A DNA stretch of 64,000 nucleotides, taken from Ceratobasidium sp. AG-K. Lineage: Eukaryota > Basidiomycota > Agaricomycetes > Cantharellales > Ceratobasidiaceae. The stretch covers positions 5,642,001 through 5,706,000 of the forward strand of contig JAWNGF010000002.1 of NCBI GenBank assembly GCA_037039685.1. Direction: 5' to 3'. The position numbers and the translations under genes are program-made. Shown here in pieces: positions 1 to 11,101 of this stretch. Position 1 is the first letter of the stretch, and every line of letters starts with the position of its first letter. Under the pieces are notes generated by a model, which made no database searches, had not been told where the DNA came from, and saw only the letters and a program-made list of their open reading frames with translations.

Positions 1-1080
1 ATTCTGGCCCATATGTGGTTCGATAGATCCCACCAGTCTGTGAAGCGAACGAAGGATTAACTAGTGATGGAACTAAAGATAAGGCACGGATACGTACTTC
101 AGCTACTGTGCGAACTGGTGCCCCGGCGGTTGAGTTGAAAATGGAGCTGTCCCTGCGACAGTGAGTAAGTATCTGCTCAAAGACAGGCTGGAATTTGGGT
201 CGCGAGCTTACTGGGTTACACCCCCTGCAATGGAGAATAAGTGAGGTGACCAATCAAGAGAGACAAAAACGAAACGGACCAGGTCGGATCCAAGGCGAAA
301 CGCCAGTCCTATCCGCAACGTTCTATTGGTTATACACACAGATTGGTTGGTCCCAGAATCACAATTCAATCTTCATTCCGCTCACTTTGATCAATTGAAA
401 AGACAACTTGTTGGGGTGAGAAGAGTTACCAAAGAATTCCACCCACTGAGGACGGCCAGAGAATCAGTTATACGAAAAAGCACCCTGCATAAAATTTTGA
501 ATACATACGAATGCGGGATCCACTGACAAGGACGCAAAGGCCTGGTGGACAATCCTGGACGCATTTTGAGGAGCGCGGTAAGGCACATCAAGTTGAAAAT
601 TGAGTTTAGTTGTTCCAGTCAAAGGCGCGGCGCTCGAAAGTCCCACGCATATAGTCAAACAAAAATGCAGGAGAATGTCGGACTTCATGATGCAGGGTGA
701 ATAAACCAACAACAGCACGTCCTGTCCTTTTTTGAAGAACTTTAGCTGAGCTTCTATACCTGTGAGCTACTCCATACCGGTCCGAGTCAACGCTCACAGA
801 ACACGATCGTTCCAGCCCGGTCCGAAAGATCACTCAAAGAACACCTCGGAACCGGCCCGGATTCGTGACTACGCTCCACATTGGGACTAATGGAGAAAGA
901 ACCACTAGTGTTGACATCAAGGGTTGCTCGCGGATGGTTCACGGGCAGCATATGCATGAGTTGCATGCACGAATAAATACAAGTAGCGAAGCAAGTAAGC
1001 ATGGATTCATATGATTTTCATGGTGTTTACTAAATAGGTTTAGCGTTGAGCAAATCTGGGGTTGGGTTAGTATGGAAGGA
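1..1080. other. No gene recognised; 3' flank of the TBC gene
   Basis: Only short overlapping open frames are present, none with a recognisable motif, splice pattern or repeat. The segment lies 3' of the minus-strand TBC gene, so it may hold its 3' UTR and terminator. I see no RNA gene or mobile element here. Confidence 0.4.
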
Positions 1081-4000
1081 CTAGACGCCACTGGACATGC
1101 TCCCACCTTTTGCTGCATCCTTTTCTGCAGCCGAGAGGCCCGCATCGTGTTCTTCGAGGAAAGCGTCGACCTAACGGAGGGTCAGTGAAACATTCAGGGT
1201 ATGTGCTTGGCCAAGTGCTTGCCTCATCCAACAGTCCGTCCTCGGCAGCCACATCGTCGAGATCATCCAAATCATCCTCCTCCCCTTTTGCTTCATCAAT
1301 GGCGAACTTCGGTCTCTCGTTAACCAGAGTCAGAGGATTAAGTGGGTTCGGCGAAGGTGGCTCCCTCTCTGACGGGTCTTTGGACGGCGCAACAACCGTA
1401 GGGACAGTTAGCGCAGCCGGGGAGCTATTGCTTGGCGTGATGGATAATGATGCCAGTTCAGACAGGGTTTCAGACTGCTTCTCTGTGGTAGATAAACTGG
1501 TCGACGAAGCCGAACCTTTGAGCTGTTTCTCGCGCATAGGCGCCGTGAGCAGCGATTCTCGGGCCTTGGGCTCCTGTAGGGCGACAACCCGGTCCATTTT
1601 GCCAATCGACGGTTTGCTGACAACCTATTGCCAGTTTCAACTTATTAGAATAAACGTGGTGCTACGGGTACCGACCGTACCTGGTGCTTCCCGATTGTCT
1701 TTCCAAACTCGTCCGCAAACTTGTTGAATATCTTCATATTGTCGTCTGTAACAATAGCAGACATCAAGCCTCCCAAGAAGCCACTCTTTTGTTGAGGGAC
1801 CTGGGCTTCTGGAACAGGGTCCAGTCTGAACGATGCAGTCAGGTCGGACTCGAAGAATGATTCAAGAATTTCGTCGGCTAGTACTACCATTCGGAATCTG
1901 CGATAGGTTGAATGCATAAGCGAACGGTTGATGCAAACGGGGACCTCACTTACGTAGCCAAACCCAAGTAAGGTGCATTCGCACTTATGGTCGGCGTTCC
2001 TGCTCCATCCTCTGTGCCGAGTGGTGTTGGCAATAGTGCGTCGCCAAATTCAAATGCGTTGGTCATAAACCGGCTAACTGCACCTAAATAAGCGTCGCCT
2101 GGCTCATTCCGGAATATAAACTAGGAATTTGAACAGTCAGTGACGGCACAGAATAAGTAGGCTCCCTCCCACCAAAAGGGACTCGGAAAGCTGTAATAGC
2201 TCGTCCTTGGTTAACATCCCGTCCTTGTCTTTATCGTGCAGAGTAAAGAACCACTACCAGCGGCGTTAAGCTATCAATAGTCCCATTCTTGAGCCTTGCC
2301 TACCTGAATATTGCCCATTAAGTCATTATGCATGACCTCGTCCAGGCCTAGCACCAAATCCTATCGGTGAATGCAATCAAGCAGATTGACCAATGGCTCA
2401 AAGCAGGCATACCTGAAGCGAAAGAGCACCCCTTGCTTGTCTATCCCAATAGTAAAATATCCGCCCAACCAAGTCATGTTCTGCTACTTCACGCTGAATG
2501 CGCTCTATGAATCCATTGGATACCACTCGTTCGTCGCGCGCCCATGAAGCCACGTCCGCTAGGAATACCTTAAAGGTCTACAATGATGATTAAGCTTGCC
2601 AGGAACATCACTTGACCGGCCCTCATACATACCGTCATACCGATCCTCGTCTCGGGCCTCTCCTCGCCCACCGCGAGCGACGAAATGCTATCGGGCGGGC
2701 ATACCAATACAGCTTTGAACAATACATCATACACCCCACCCACTTCGTCCCTCGTGAACTTTCCAAAAGTGGACAAATTACGGACCGCCGCGCGCTTCGC
2801 AAACGATTCGACACCCGTGACTATCTCGGTGCGGAAGCGTTTTCGTTCGGCGATGATTGTCGCGTCGGTAATAGTACTAAATTCACGGAAAGCAACGAGA
2901 AGGAGTTCTTGGAAATTGGTGATTGCACGCGTGCGCGAATCCGGGTGGTCGGGATGGGCGGATTGGTCGAGTGAGGCAAAGTAGGAACGCATTACACTTA
3001 GAGGTGAGAGAGTTAGGAGAGTAGGATGAGTGCCGGCTTGTGGTACATACCTAATAAATGCACCGTCATCCTCTACTTTGAGGAGCTTCTCTCCATTGAT
3101 TTTCAAGATGGCTAGGCTACGGAGTACAGGGGTTATTTGGAGACAGCTCCCAACTTAATTATGGGGCGTACCCGACTTGAAACAAGACCCTCGGCCCCAT
3201 GGCGAAGAAGCAGTCAACGATTCGGAATGCAAAAATGAGAGGCATGCTATTTATGTACCTAAAAGCACGAAAATCAAGCAAATATTTATAGTTAGGTAGG
3301 GTAGAATACTTGTGTGCTGTTGTACGTACAAACTAAGGAACCAAGGTAGACTGGCCACGCTGAGTTGAACATCTACCGCAATAAAACGTTCGTGAATAAT
3401 CGGCAAGCATCTATGCACAAGGGCCTCGAAGACGCGTTGGTCTAGGAGAGTCCCCCACATGGAGGGACTTATTGGATCGAGAAGGGGGTGTCAAATGAAC
3501 CAGATTAATATTTGTGGTGTGTTGAGAGTTCAATGCGTTGGTTAGTCCGGGGCGCGATGAAGTGGAATGAAAGCACATACCTGTAATAGCCCGGGACTAG
3601 TCTATTACATAATACCTCTAATAACCAAAAAGCTTGCTCCTCTGATACGTATCTATTCGAATGAATCATCAGTACATATTCTAGTGCAAACACGCTTCGG
3701 ACACACATTAATATCGCAGCCGTAAGGATATTCATGGCCTGTAGAGCAATCATCAGAATGCTGACGCGCATCACATTGTGCCTCTGGAATTCTTGCCTGG
3801 CAATACCCCAACTCAGGATTCTTCCAGCTATACGCTGTAAGGACTCGACGCAATGTTGCAATACCTTCGTCAGTTTGATAAGCCGCATATTCAGGAAGTG
3901 ATCGGTTTAGATCTTTTTCAATTTCTACGAAGGGACCATGCATATTCGTTGGTAGGAATCCAAATTGGCATTGTAATTACGTACCTTCTGTACTTGTGCT

Positions 4001-5088
4001 CACACGGCCCTCGTTCTCCTTGAGTATTTGATGATAAAGTCCAGGGTTATTGAATCGGAGATATAAAGATCCGCACAGCGTTTCCCAGAGTTCTCCTCTT
4101 AGCCGGTTGGGCCTATAGGCGATGTTAGGGGAGTGGGCGTATGACGGGGCAATGGCTTACAATCCGACTTGGATTAGACGCGTAGCCTGTGGATACCGAA
4201 GAAGAGTAAGGTTCCGGCCGTGTACTTTCATGTAATTCAGCAACCATGCACGTCCGTCACACACAGAGATCTTACCCCGCATGTAGTCTTTCCAAAGTTT
4301 GAGTTTTGAGCCCTCTCGTAGCCTAGTCACCAATTGTTCACGCGCCAATTAATCAGATATCGAGAATACGCACTTTTTGGCATCTCCTGGAAACTTGTGT
4401 TTGAGCCCCAAGCCACCTAGGAACTGAGGTGTCGACTCGTCCCCGTCCTCCTTGTCAATAAAGCTGCCATCCTCGTGCTCGTTCTCAGCAAATGTAGAAC
4501 TAGACAAAAGAGCCGATTCAGAATAGCATGTCTTGACGAAGGTCTTGAGAGTCTTCATTTGCCCGGATTGAAGCTGCACTTTGAGGGCATCGCGTAGGTG
4601 GTTGCAGAATGCGTCGGCAGTGGGTCGTAGCGAGGTAAGTTGAATAATCTACGCAAATAAATTAACGCGAGAGGACTCAAAGCATATCCCACTGACTATC
4701 TTCATTCCATGCCATACTGTAAGTGAGAGTGCAAAGACACCCGCGCGCGAACTTAGACGCTCTACTCGGCGGATGGTCGTAAGTGGAATCGTGAACTGGA
4801 CGGATTTGCGGTCTAACGAAGCAAAGCACAAAAACGGAGGCAAAAGATAAAGTGTGCCAGCCTATAACGGGGTAAATAATGGCCGTTTTGATGTAATAAC
4901 AGCCTGTTTCTCACAAAAGAATCATCCTGCCCGTGAAGAGTAATAACCGCACTAATATCCACTTTCTCGAGGCCATCTTCAAGTGGACCACAAGACCCAG
5001 CCGGGGGAAGTGCGAAAAATAGTCGATTTATATCATCTTTGGTGGGATCCTTGTGGGTTCTAAGTTGGGTCGATATTACCCCAGACAT
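1081..5088 (-). CDS. GYP2: GRAM-TBC-EF-hand Rab GTPase-activating protein (Gyp2/Mdr1, TBC1D8/9-like)
   Basis: Predicted GTPase-activating protein for Rab/Ypt GTPases in membrane traffic. The multi-exon model starts at the ATG at 5088 and yields roughly 900-1,000 residues. In order: a GRAM domain ([16 protein letters not shown], about residue 60); the TBC1D8/9-type linker [13 protein letters not shown]; a TBC domain with both catalytic fingers, the arginine in IEKDLNR and the glutamine in GYCQ; the TBC C-lobe ([17 protein letters not shown]); a canonical EF-hand loop ([13 protein letters not shown], near 2240); and a long Ser/Pro/acidic tail. The domain order matches yeast Gyp2/Mdr1 and animal TBC1D8/9. 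The last intron (1171-1222) appears to use a GC donor; splicing it joins LLDE to [12 protein letters not shown] and ends at the TAG at 1081. Family and start are well supported; some internal exon edges are approximate. Confidence 0.9.
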
Positions 5089-5188
5089 GGCGGTCGAATC
5101 TAGGCGCGGTCAGTCTTGTGACTAATCAAACGACAAATACCCGGTCATGTTTTGATTACTCTTGTTTACCTACTCTCAACGATCACCT
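5089..5188. promoter_or_regulatory. Divergent promoter of the TBC and LRR genes
   Basis: The two start codons face away from each other and are separated by only 100 bp. Both transcripts must therefore start within or very near this stretch, and the genes probably share regulatory sequence. No TATA box stands out. Confidence 0.55.
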
Positions 5189-6949
5189 ATGGCTGAATAC
5201 CTCTCTAATCCAAATGCATACAACTATGCACCTTCACCCTCCCCTCCGTCTTCACCCATCCCTTGGGATTCTCCGAACCTCATGCCTTCTGATGATGAGG
5301 GAGAAGTGAGCAGCCCGTGGAACTTGGCGTCCGACCCGTATTCTGCCAACGCCAAAGCAACTCAGAGTCCTTTGACTTGCACTCAGACGAAGCGAAAGCA
5401 CTACGCCGCGCCACTCACGCCCTCAAGCTCGTTTGCTAGCCATGGGAAACCTTCGTCAAGCCCAGCGCCACGTTCTAATATTTCGACGTAGGTGAAGAGT
5501 CGTAGCTTTGTCGAACTCTTATACAACTAGATACTCAGCCCAATACGTGCCCAGAGCAAATACACACCCATTGGGGACCCGGTATGGGACGAGGTTCTGA
5601 ATGACGCCTTCTATAATGGAGTTTCGATTATTAACCTGGAGTAAGCCTTTCACTTTCGCCATAATGTAAACACAGGCAACTCAGTATCGCTCAGGAATTC
5701 CCAGATCGAGTCGGTCCCTCGAGAAATTATCGACCTGAATAACATGATTTCCCTACCGGCTGAGGCGCCAGCGTCGCAACCACTTTCCCTGCGGAAACCG
5801 GAAACACCCACTCGTTCAAATATCGCCTCTGCTGCTGCCCGCTCGCGTCGCGTGCTCTCCCAGTCACGGTCAAGCAACTCTCTCTTCTCGTCTGGAACTC
5901 CTACCAAGGCAAAAAGAGAACTACAACTCTACTTGGCCAACAATAATATTACAGTATTGCCTTCGGAACTGTTTGAGCTAAAGGACTTGACGCTACTCTC
6001 ACTACGTTCGTCGCCCACACTGGAATATGATTATCATACTGAAGATTTTTACAAGGGGGAAACAAGCTCCGCGAGCTCCCACCGGTGATAGGAAATCTCA
6101 AATCACTGCGTTCCCTCAATATGTGAGTCTACTCTGGATCCGGATCGTACGAAACTTTACCGACCATTCACTAGTGCCAGTAATGAGCTTACGTATTTAC
6201 CCGCTGAACTGTCTCGGCTTACACTACAAACCCTCCTCCTTGACCCGAATCCGTTCATTCCTCGACGCGAAACCGACAATAGACTAACCCACCACACCCA
6301 ATCGACTGTCCCCAAACTTGCTGAACTTGCATTACGCGTCGTACTACGCCCATCCCCTGAGCGTCCTCGAATTGCTCCAATATCATTTAGCAAGGATCTA
6401 GCTGCCGCTCGTTCACTACTCACGCCTACCGACTCTCGGTCTTCGGTCTTCTCGAATTCTGTGCCCTGGCATCCGTCACATCAGCCGTACGATGCACATC
6501 CATTTCCTCCGCACGCGCTAGCTATTTCCGATATTTACGACATGACCTCCTGGATCTCTCAGGACGTGGTTGCAAGGAGACATATAGCAGCTGCAATGCA
6601 AGGGACGGAAAACGCGCTCAACTTGTATAGCTGGTGTCCAGCTCCAAAGCATCGACAAGACCATGGAGGACTGTTCGTCCAACCCACCGAAGAGCGACTC
6701 GAATGGGTGACCGTGCTGGCTGGATGTGAGCTTTCATCGGCTGTGCCTGTGCTCTGGCGTGGATGTAGCATAGGCTGTCTGAGCTTCTTGGACTCACAAA
6801 CTTCGCAGGAATCAGAGGAGGATGACGAATTCATTGGCGCATTCCAAGGCAGGGGTAGGGATATGCCTATGAGCGAGACAGAGGAAGAAGCCATTGTAGA
6901 GAGACAAACTCAGATTATATGGGATGATATGATGGACTTGGATGATTAA
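5189..6949 (+). CDS. Leucine-rich-repeat protein, function unknown
   Basis: The ATG is at 5189 (MAEYLSNPNAYNY); the frame upstream of it contains no other ATG. Small introns link the exons: donor after ISAC-type 'ac' near 5488, acceptor at atactcag; a second at about 5640-5694; further ones near 6010-6056 and 6122-6173. The N-terminus is Ser/Pro-rich and disordered. The centre has about three LRRs (LQLYLANNNITVLPSELF; LRELPPVIGNLKSL; LNIASNELTYLPAELS). The C-terminus is conserved-looking and rich in Cys/Trp (NLYSWCPAPKH..., VPVLWRGCSIGCLSFL) and ends acidic. LRRs of this short type usually bind protein partners. The C-terminal part resembles uncharacterised fungal LRR proteins, so I assign no function. 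Confidence 0.8.
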
Positions 6950-7121
6950 ATACCACAAGTGAACTTTCTTTTTTCTCGCACCCCTTTGGCTTTACTGTCG
7001 TTTGCATCCCTGTTGTACCTTGTTATCTCCGTTAGTTTCGAATTCTACCGCATGTACACTTCGAACAATTCCCAATCATTTGTTGTAAACAATTGATCAC
7101 ATTGCCAACCATGATTTTCGG

Positions 7122-8858
7122 CTAGCATATACTCAAGGCACACTCGACCAACTTGTCCAAAAACCGCTCCAGGTATACGGAGTCCCATACATCAGACGCT
7201 TGAACCTGTAGTCTGAGTTTATTCCCGAGAGTCCACACATGAGTCATCCTGTGCATATATATCATCAGGATAGGTTCCAACATCTGACATACATACTCAC
7301 GGTCGCTTAGTACATTGCCTTAGTCCAAGATGGACTTCACCAAGCCGGATCACCTCCACTCCGCTAGGGCTGGTCCATGCAATCTTAAGTTTTTTGTCAA
7401 TGACGCCCAATCCAATAACCTCTCCCGTGCACTCATTGATGTCTTTTCCCACTGGACCACGGAACGGGAATAGCTTGGCTTCAGCAGCTAACACAAGCGG
7501 ATGGTGCGGGTTTCCCATAAATGTTTGGTAATTTTGTCGGGAAGCTCTAGCGACGGCGAGAACTTGTTCGCGTAAGGTAGGTAATCCGACATGAAGGGTT
7601 CCCGGGAAAGTCTGTGCAAAGACAGTGTTCAGGTTGCTGACAGACTCGGGAGCATTATAGGGTGACTTTCGGAGATGACGGGTACTGATGCTAGGAGCTT
7701 TGAGTTAGCAAGTACGCCCGATATCGATGATCGGTCTTTACATTGAAGGCCATAACCGTACGTGCGAGTCAGCTACTTCGTGCTCCGGAGGAGGTTCAAC
7801 TAAATAAGTGGCAATTACGTGGGCACCCTCGAATAGCTGAGTAATGGAGATGTTTTCAGATTTGGCTGTCTTGATGAGACGATTGGTGGTTTGTTCATCC
7901 AGTTGACGGCTGACTCGGACAATCTCCCCAAGTTTGGTGATGGATTCGCGTTGCGGTCGGAGCGCATGAGAAGGCTGTACAATATATTAGAAATCCCTAG
8001 CCTAACATAGCGTCCTCTCACCTGTTGCATAGCAAAAACTTTGGCGTTAGCCTCGAGCAACGCCGGAGACTCGGTCTCCCATCCTTCAAGCTCTCCTCCA
8101 AGAGCCACAACTGTACCTGGTGTGAGGTTCTGCCACTCCTCGCCCCACTTCAACTCGGGCTCCGGACCGGGATCGGCAATCCACCCAAAGACAGTATTTG
8201 CGAGGTCAATGACAGAATTGCCCTCCAAGATCGCATGGCTCATATACACAAAGAGAGTAAACTGACCATCCGTATCTGGCCCAATGAGGTGTGCCTCAAA
8301 CAGTTCGCCGGGCGCGAGAGGTTTGCTGACAATCTCGCAAAGATAGCTTTCTGGATCTGAATGAGGGCTAGTTGTTCCAGTCTTGAAATATAGGTGTTCC
8401 AAGGCCCAGGATTTTGCCTCTTCCGAGCTTGCGAGGGGTGCATATACCCACGAACGTAGTTCCGGGTCATGAATTCCTGCTTGGGGTCGTGCAGCAATTA
8501 GAGGTGAGTGATAGCGAAATCGTATCAAGGCATTTAACAAGCGCGATTGAAGTTCGCCTTGTGGCTAATCGTGAGAGGTCAGCCGAATGATCTTGTGATA
8601 TGTGTTGTATGACTGACTAAGGTAGTTGTGAAAGTGACCCCAAAAGCCAGTTGGTCATGCCCATTCATTAGTTGATGTACTTGGTCGAGTATGTGTTCGC
8701 CAGCCACCATCGGTCTATAAAGGACGACAAGGTAACGTTATCATTTTAACGGGACTTTTAGAGCCATAGGTAGCGGGTACCCACCTGATATACTTTGTAG
8801 TGCCATCAGGATCCACATGCTTTTGCCAGTGAGAATCGTCGAGTGCGGGGTGAACCAT
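7122..8858 (-). CDS. Condensation/acetyltransferase-fold protein (BAHD/Tri3-like superfamily)
   Basis: A spliced model from ATG 8858 (MVHPALDDSHWQKH) to TAG 7122 gives about 480 residues in six or so exons. The layout suits the CoA-dependent acyltransferase (chloramphenicol-acetyltransferase-like) superfamily. Near residue 130-140 lies FVYMSHAILEGNSV, at the place of the catalytic HHxxxDG motif: the second His is kept but the Asp is Glu (HxxxEG). The C-terminal half (GVIDKKLKIAWTSPSGVEV and LQVQASDVWD) resembles the DFGWG-side lobe only loosely. A TATATATA run lies about 40 bp upstream of this ATG on the same strand, supporting 8858 over the upstream in-frame ATG at 9002. The substrate is unknown. 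No biosynthetic cluster surrounds it. Confidence 0.6.
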
Positions 8859-8896
8859 TTTGAGTTGATGAATTCGTAAAAAATTAGCCCGAGTAC

Positions 8897-8906
8897 GTAT
8901 ATATAT
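8897..8906 (-). promoter_or_regulatory. TATA-like element of the acyltransferase-fold gene
   Basis: A TATATATA run sits about 40 bp upstream of the ATG at 8858, in the 203-bp gap between this gene and the 3' end of the upstream dehydrogenase gene. Position and composition fit a TATA box; it is not proven. Confidence 0.35.
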
Positions 8907-9060
8907 CACCGGTTTCGAGATCGAGTCATTACCCCGAACCATGCCAAGCCAATCGGTTCCGATTGGCTCATGGTCAGAATTCTCCGACGTTTGGTCAACC
9001 ATGTGGAACAGTTCGAATGGAATGTGCGTTGCTTATATATTACATATACGAATGTGATAT

Positions 9061-10797
9061 TTACACCACCTGTTCTACTCCAGGAGGAAACACGTAGCCG
9101 CACTGCTTGCGCACCTGGAGGTAGTGAATGTAAGTGAGAGCTCACAACGGTCGAACACTTGGGCGTACCTCGTCAAACACAGACATTTGCACAAGGCTTG
9201 TCTCCAAACTCCACGTCTCGCTCTGAAGCTTTCCGTCTCGAATACACCGAGCAACTTCATCGGCTGTGGGAGAAGAAATCAAGTCACATTCAGCTAACTC
9301 ACAAACGTTAAATCGTACCTTGGAAATGCCACCCGCCGCCCTCAAACGTGAACTCCCGCTTTTCCTCTCGCACGATCTTGTCAGATCCAGGCTCATCGAA
9401 GTACTGGACGACAAAGCTCTTGGGTCGATAAATGGGTGGAGCGACCACTATATTGCCTTTACGGCATCGAATAACCAGCGCAGGATCGGGTGTGGAAATA
9501 GTGATGCTACAGGACAAGATTGCCTGTATGCGGATCAGTTGCGTTACAATAAATTACATTATGATGATGCACTAACCTGAGCTTCGATCTTATCGAAATT
9601 CAAGATAAAGGTGGTGCTCGAATCGACGCCGGTGAGTTTGGTTTTCAACATGGAGCCTGTTACGTTGGAAGGAGGCTCGCGATTATTGAGCGCGTGTTCA
9701 TAGAGGACGGTCGCAGCCTGGAGTGAATTAGCTAAATTACGTGCGTTTGTAGCGCTGGCCGTCCGCTCACCCAAACAAAAGGATATGGACCACTAGGGAG
9801 CTCGATTTGAGTTTGTATCTTGGTGTGAATCAACTAAACTTACAGATCCAACAACGCCCCACCACCGAGTTTAGGGTCCAAGATACGATGGGTTGTTGGG
9901 ATTTCTATGTAAATACTGGTGATCAGCGAGGTATCTAGGGCACCCACTAGCGAACATACCATCGAGTTTAAAGTCGCCGGCAAGATCAGCATGAAGCACC
10001 TTGACCTCGCCAAGCTCTCCACTATTAACGATCGTCTTGATTGCTTCAGCGACGGGTAGGAAACGCGTCCACATTGCCTATTCCGGGTTCAGAAGTGGAA
10101 ATATCTTGTTTCCATGAACCCACCTCCATCAGGAAGACGTTGTTTTCTTTTGCGATAGCAATCAATGACTTGAGCTCGGCAGCATTGCATGTGAACGGCT
10201 TTTCGCACAAGACGTGTTTGCCAGCACGTAGGGCCAATGCCGTGGATGTATAGTGATGCGTGTGGGGAGTGCCTATATTTCCGTTATTATAACACATCCC
10301 TGCTTTTTTGCCAAACACCGCTCACCAATATAGACCGCATTGACATTCTAAATGTATGACTGAGCCCACAGCGAATAATTGAGTTCTACATTATGCCTAC
10401 CTTATCACCAACAGTTTCTTCATAGCTTCCATGAGCTCGGATTTCAGGGCGAGAAGGAGCATGTTTATTGATGAATTCCTATGAATCGATTACTATTGGT
10501 GGATTTCGGGACAGATGTGTCTACCCACCTGCGCCTTGGCCACATCTCTGGAACCAACAGCAACAACTTTGTGGATGACATCTGTTACATCTCTCCTATA
10601 CATCCGAGTCAGTGATTCTCTCATTCAATTAAACCACTGAACTGACGTCTTTGGGTCTACGAGCAAGTCCTAGATGACGCAAACGTGGTTGAGCCCAATT
10701 GATCGAATCATAGTGATTCACCTACCTTGACGAAGACCGATGAAATATGTCCCGCACCTAGGATGCCCCACCGAAGTTCGAAAGGAGTGCTAGTCAT
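9061..10797 (-). CDS. Gfo/Idh/MocA-family NAD(P)-dependent dehydrogenase (D-xylose 1-dehydrogenase / dihydrodiol dehydrogenase-like)
   Basis: A soluble oxidoreductase of about 390 residues, likely oxidising a sugar or trans-dihydrodiol with NADP+. The start is ATG 10797 (MTSTPFELRWGILGAGHIS), which puts the Rossmann GxGxxx loop at residues 10-18 as usual. Further on come GTPHTHHYTSTALALRAGKH, the family EKP motif (HVLCEKPFT) holding the catalytic lysine, MEAMWTRFLP, and GGGALLDLGPYPFVWA. The C-terminus, MSVFDEVRKQCGYVFPPGVE, requires an intron just upstream of the TAA at 9061. The gene has about eight introns of normal fungal size. Nothing is missing or truncated. Assignment to xylose rather than dihydrodiol dehydrogenase cannot be made from sequence alone. 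Confidence 0.88.
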
Positions 10798-11101
10798 TAT
10801 TGGATTCGATCAGCGGGGTCGAGTAATAGATCAAAGAGAGGCGGATAGTAGTATTTATACCACCGTGACGGAGTTTATCGATGCTGCTAACGGAGACTTG
10901 GCGGGGTGGGAATTTCCGAAGCAAGCCCGACAATCATTGATGCCTCCACACTCTTACTCATCAACTGAAACCAAGGAACGAATCGCATACAGGTAGGGCG
11001 AATGTCTAGCGATGTAATTCATGTTTGATTGTTCAAATCTGCGTGATGAACGTTATTCAAAACGTGGGCGAGTGCCGGCCGATTGCTCACATTACAATAT
11101 A
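10798..11101. other. Short intergenic spacer
   Basis: About 300 bp between the start of the dehydrogenase gene and the stop of the RPC4 gene, both on the minus strand. It should contain the dehydrogenase promoter and the RPC4 3' end. No distinct motif was recognised. Confidence 0.4.

Noticed and set aside
8859..9002. Upstream in-frame ATG (9002) as start of the acyltransferase-fold gene
   Set aside because: It would place a TATATATA run inside the coding region and add 48 residues without family features; ATG 8858 is better placed.
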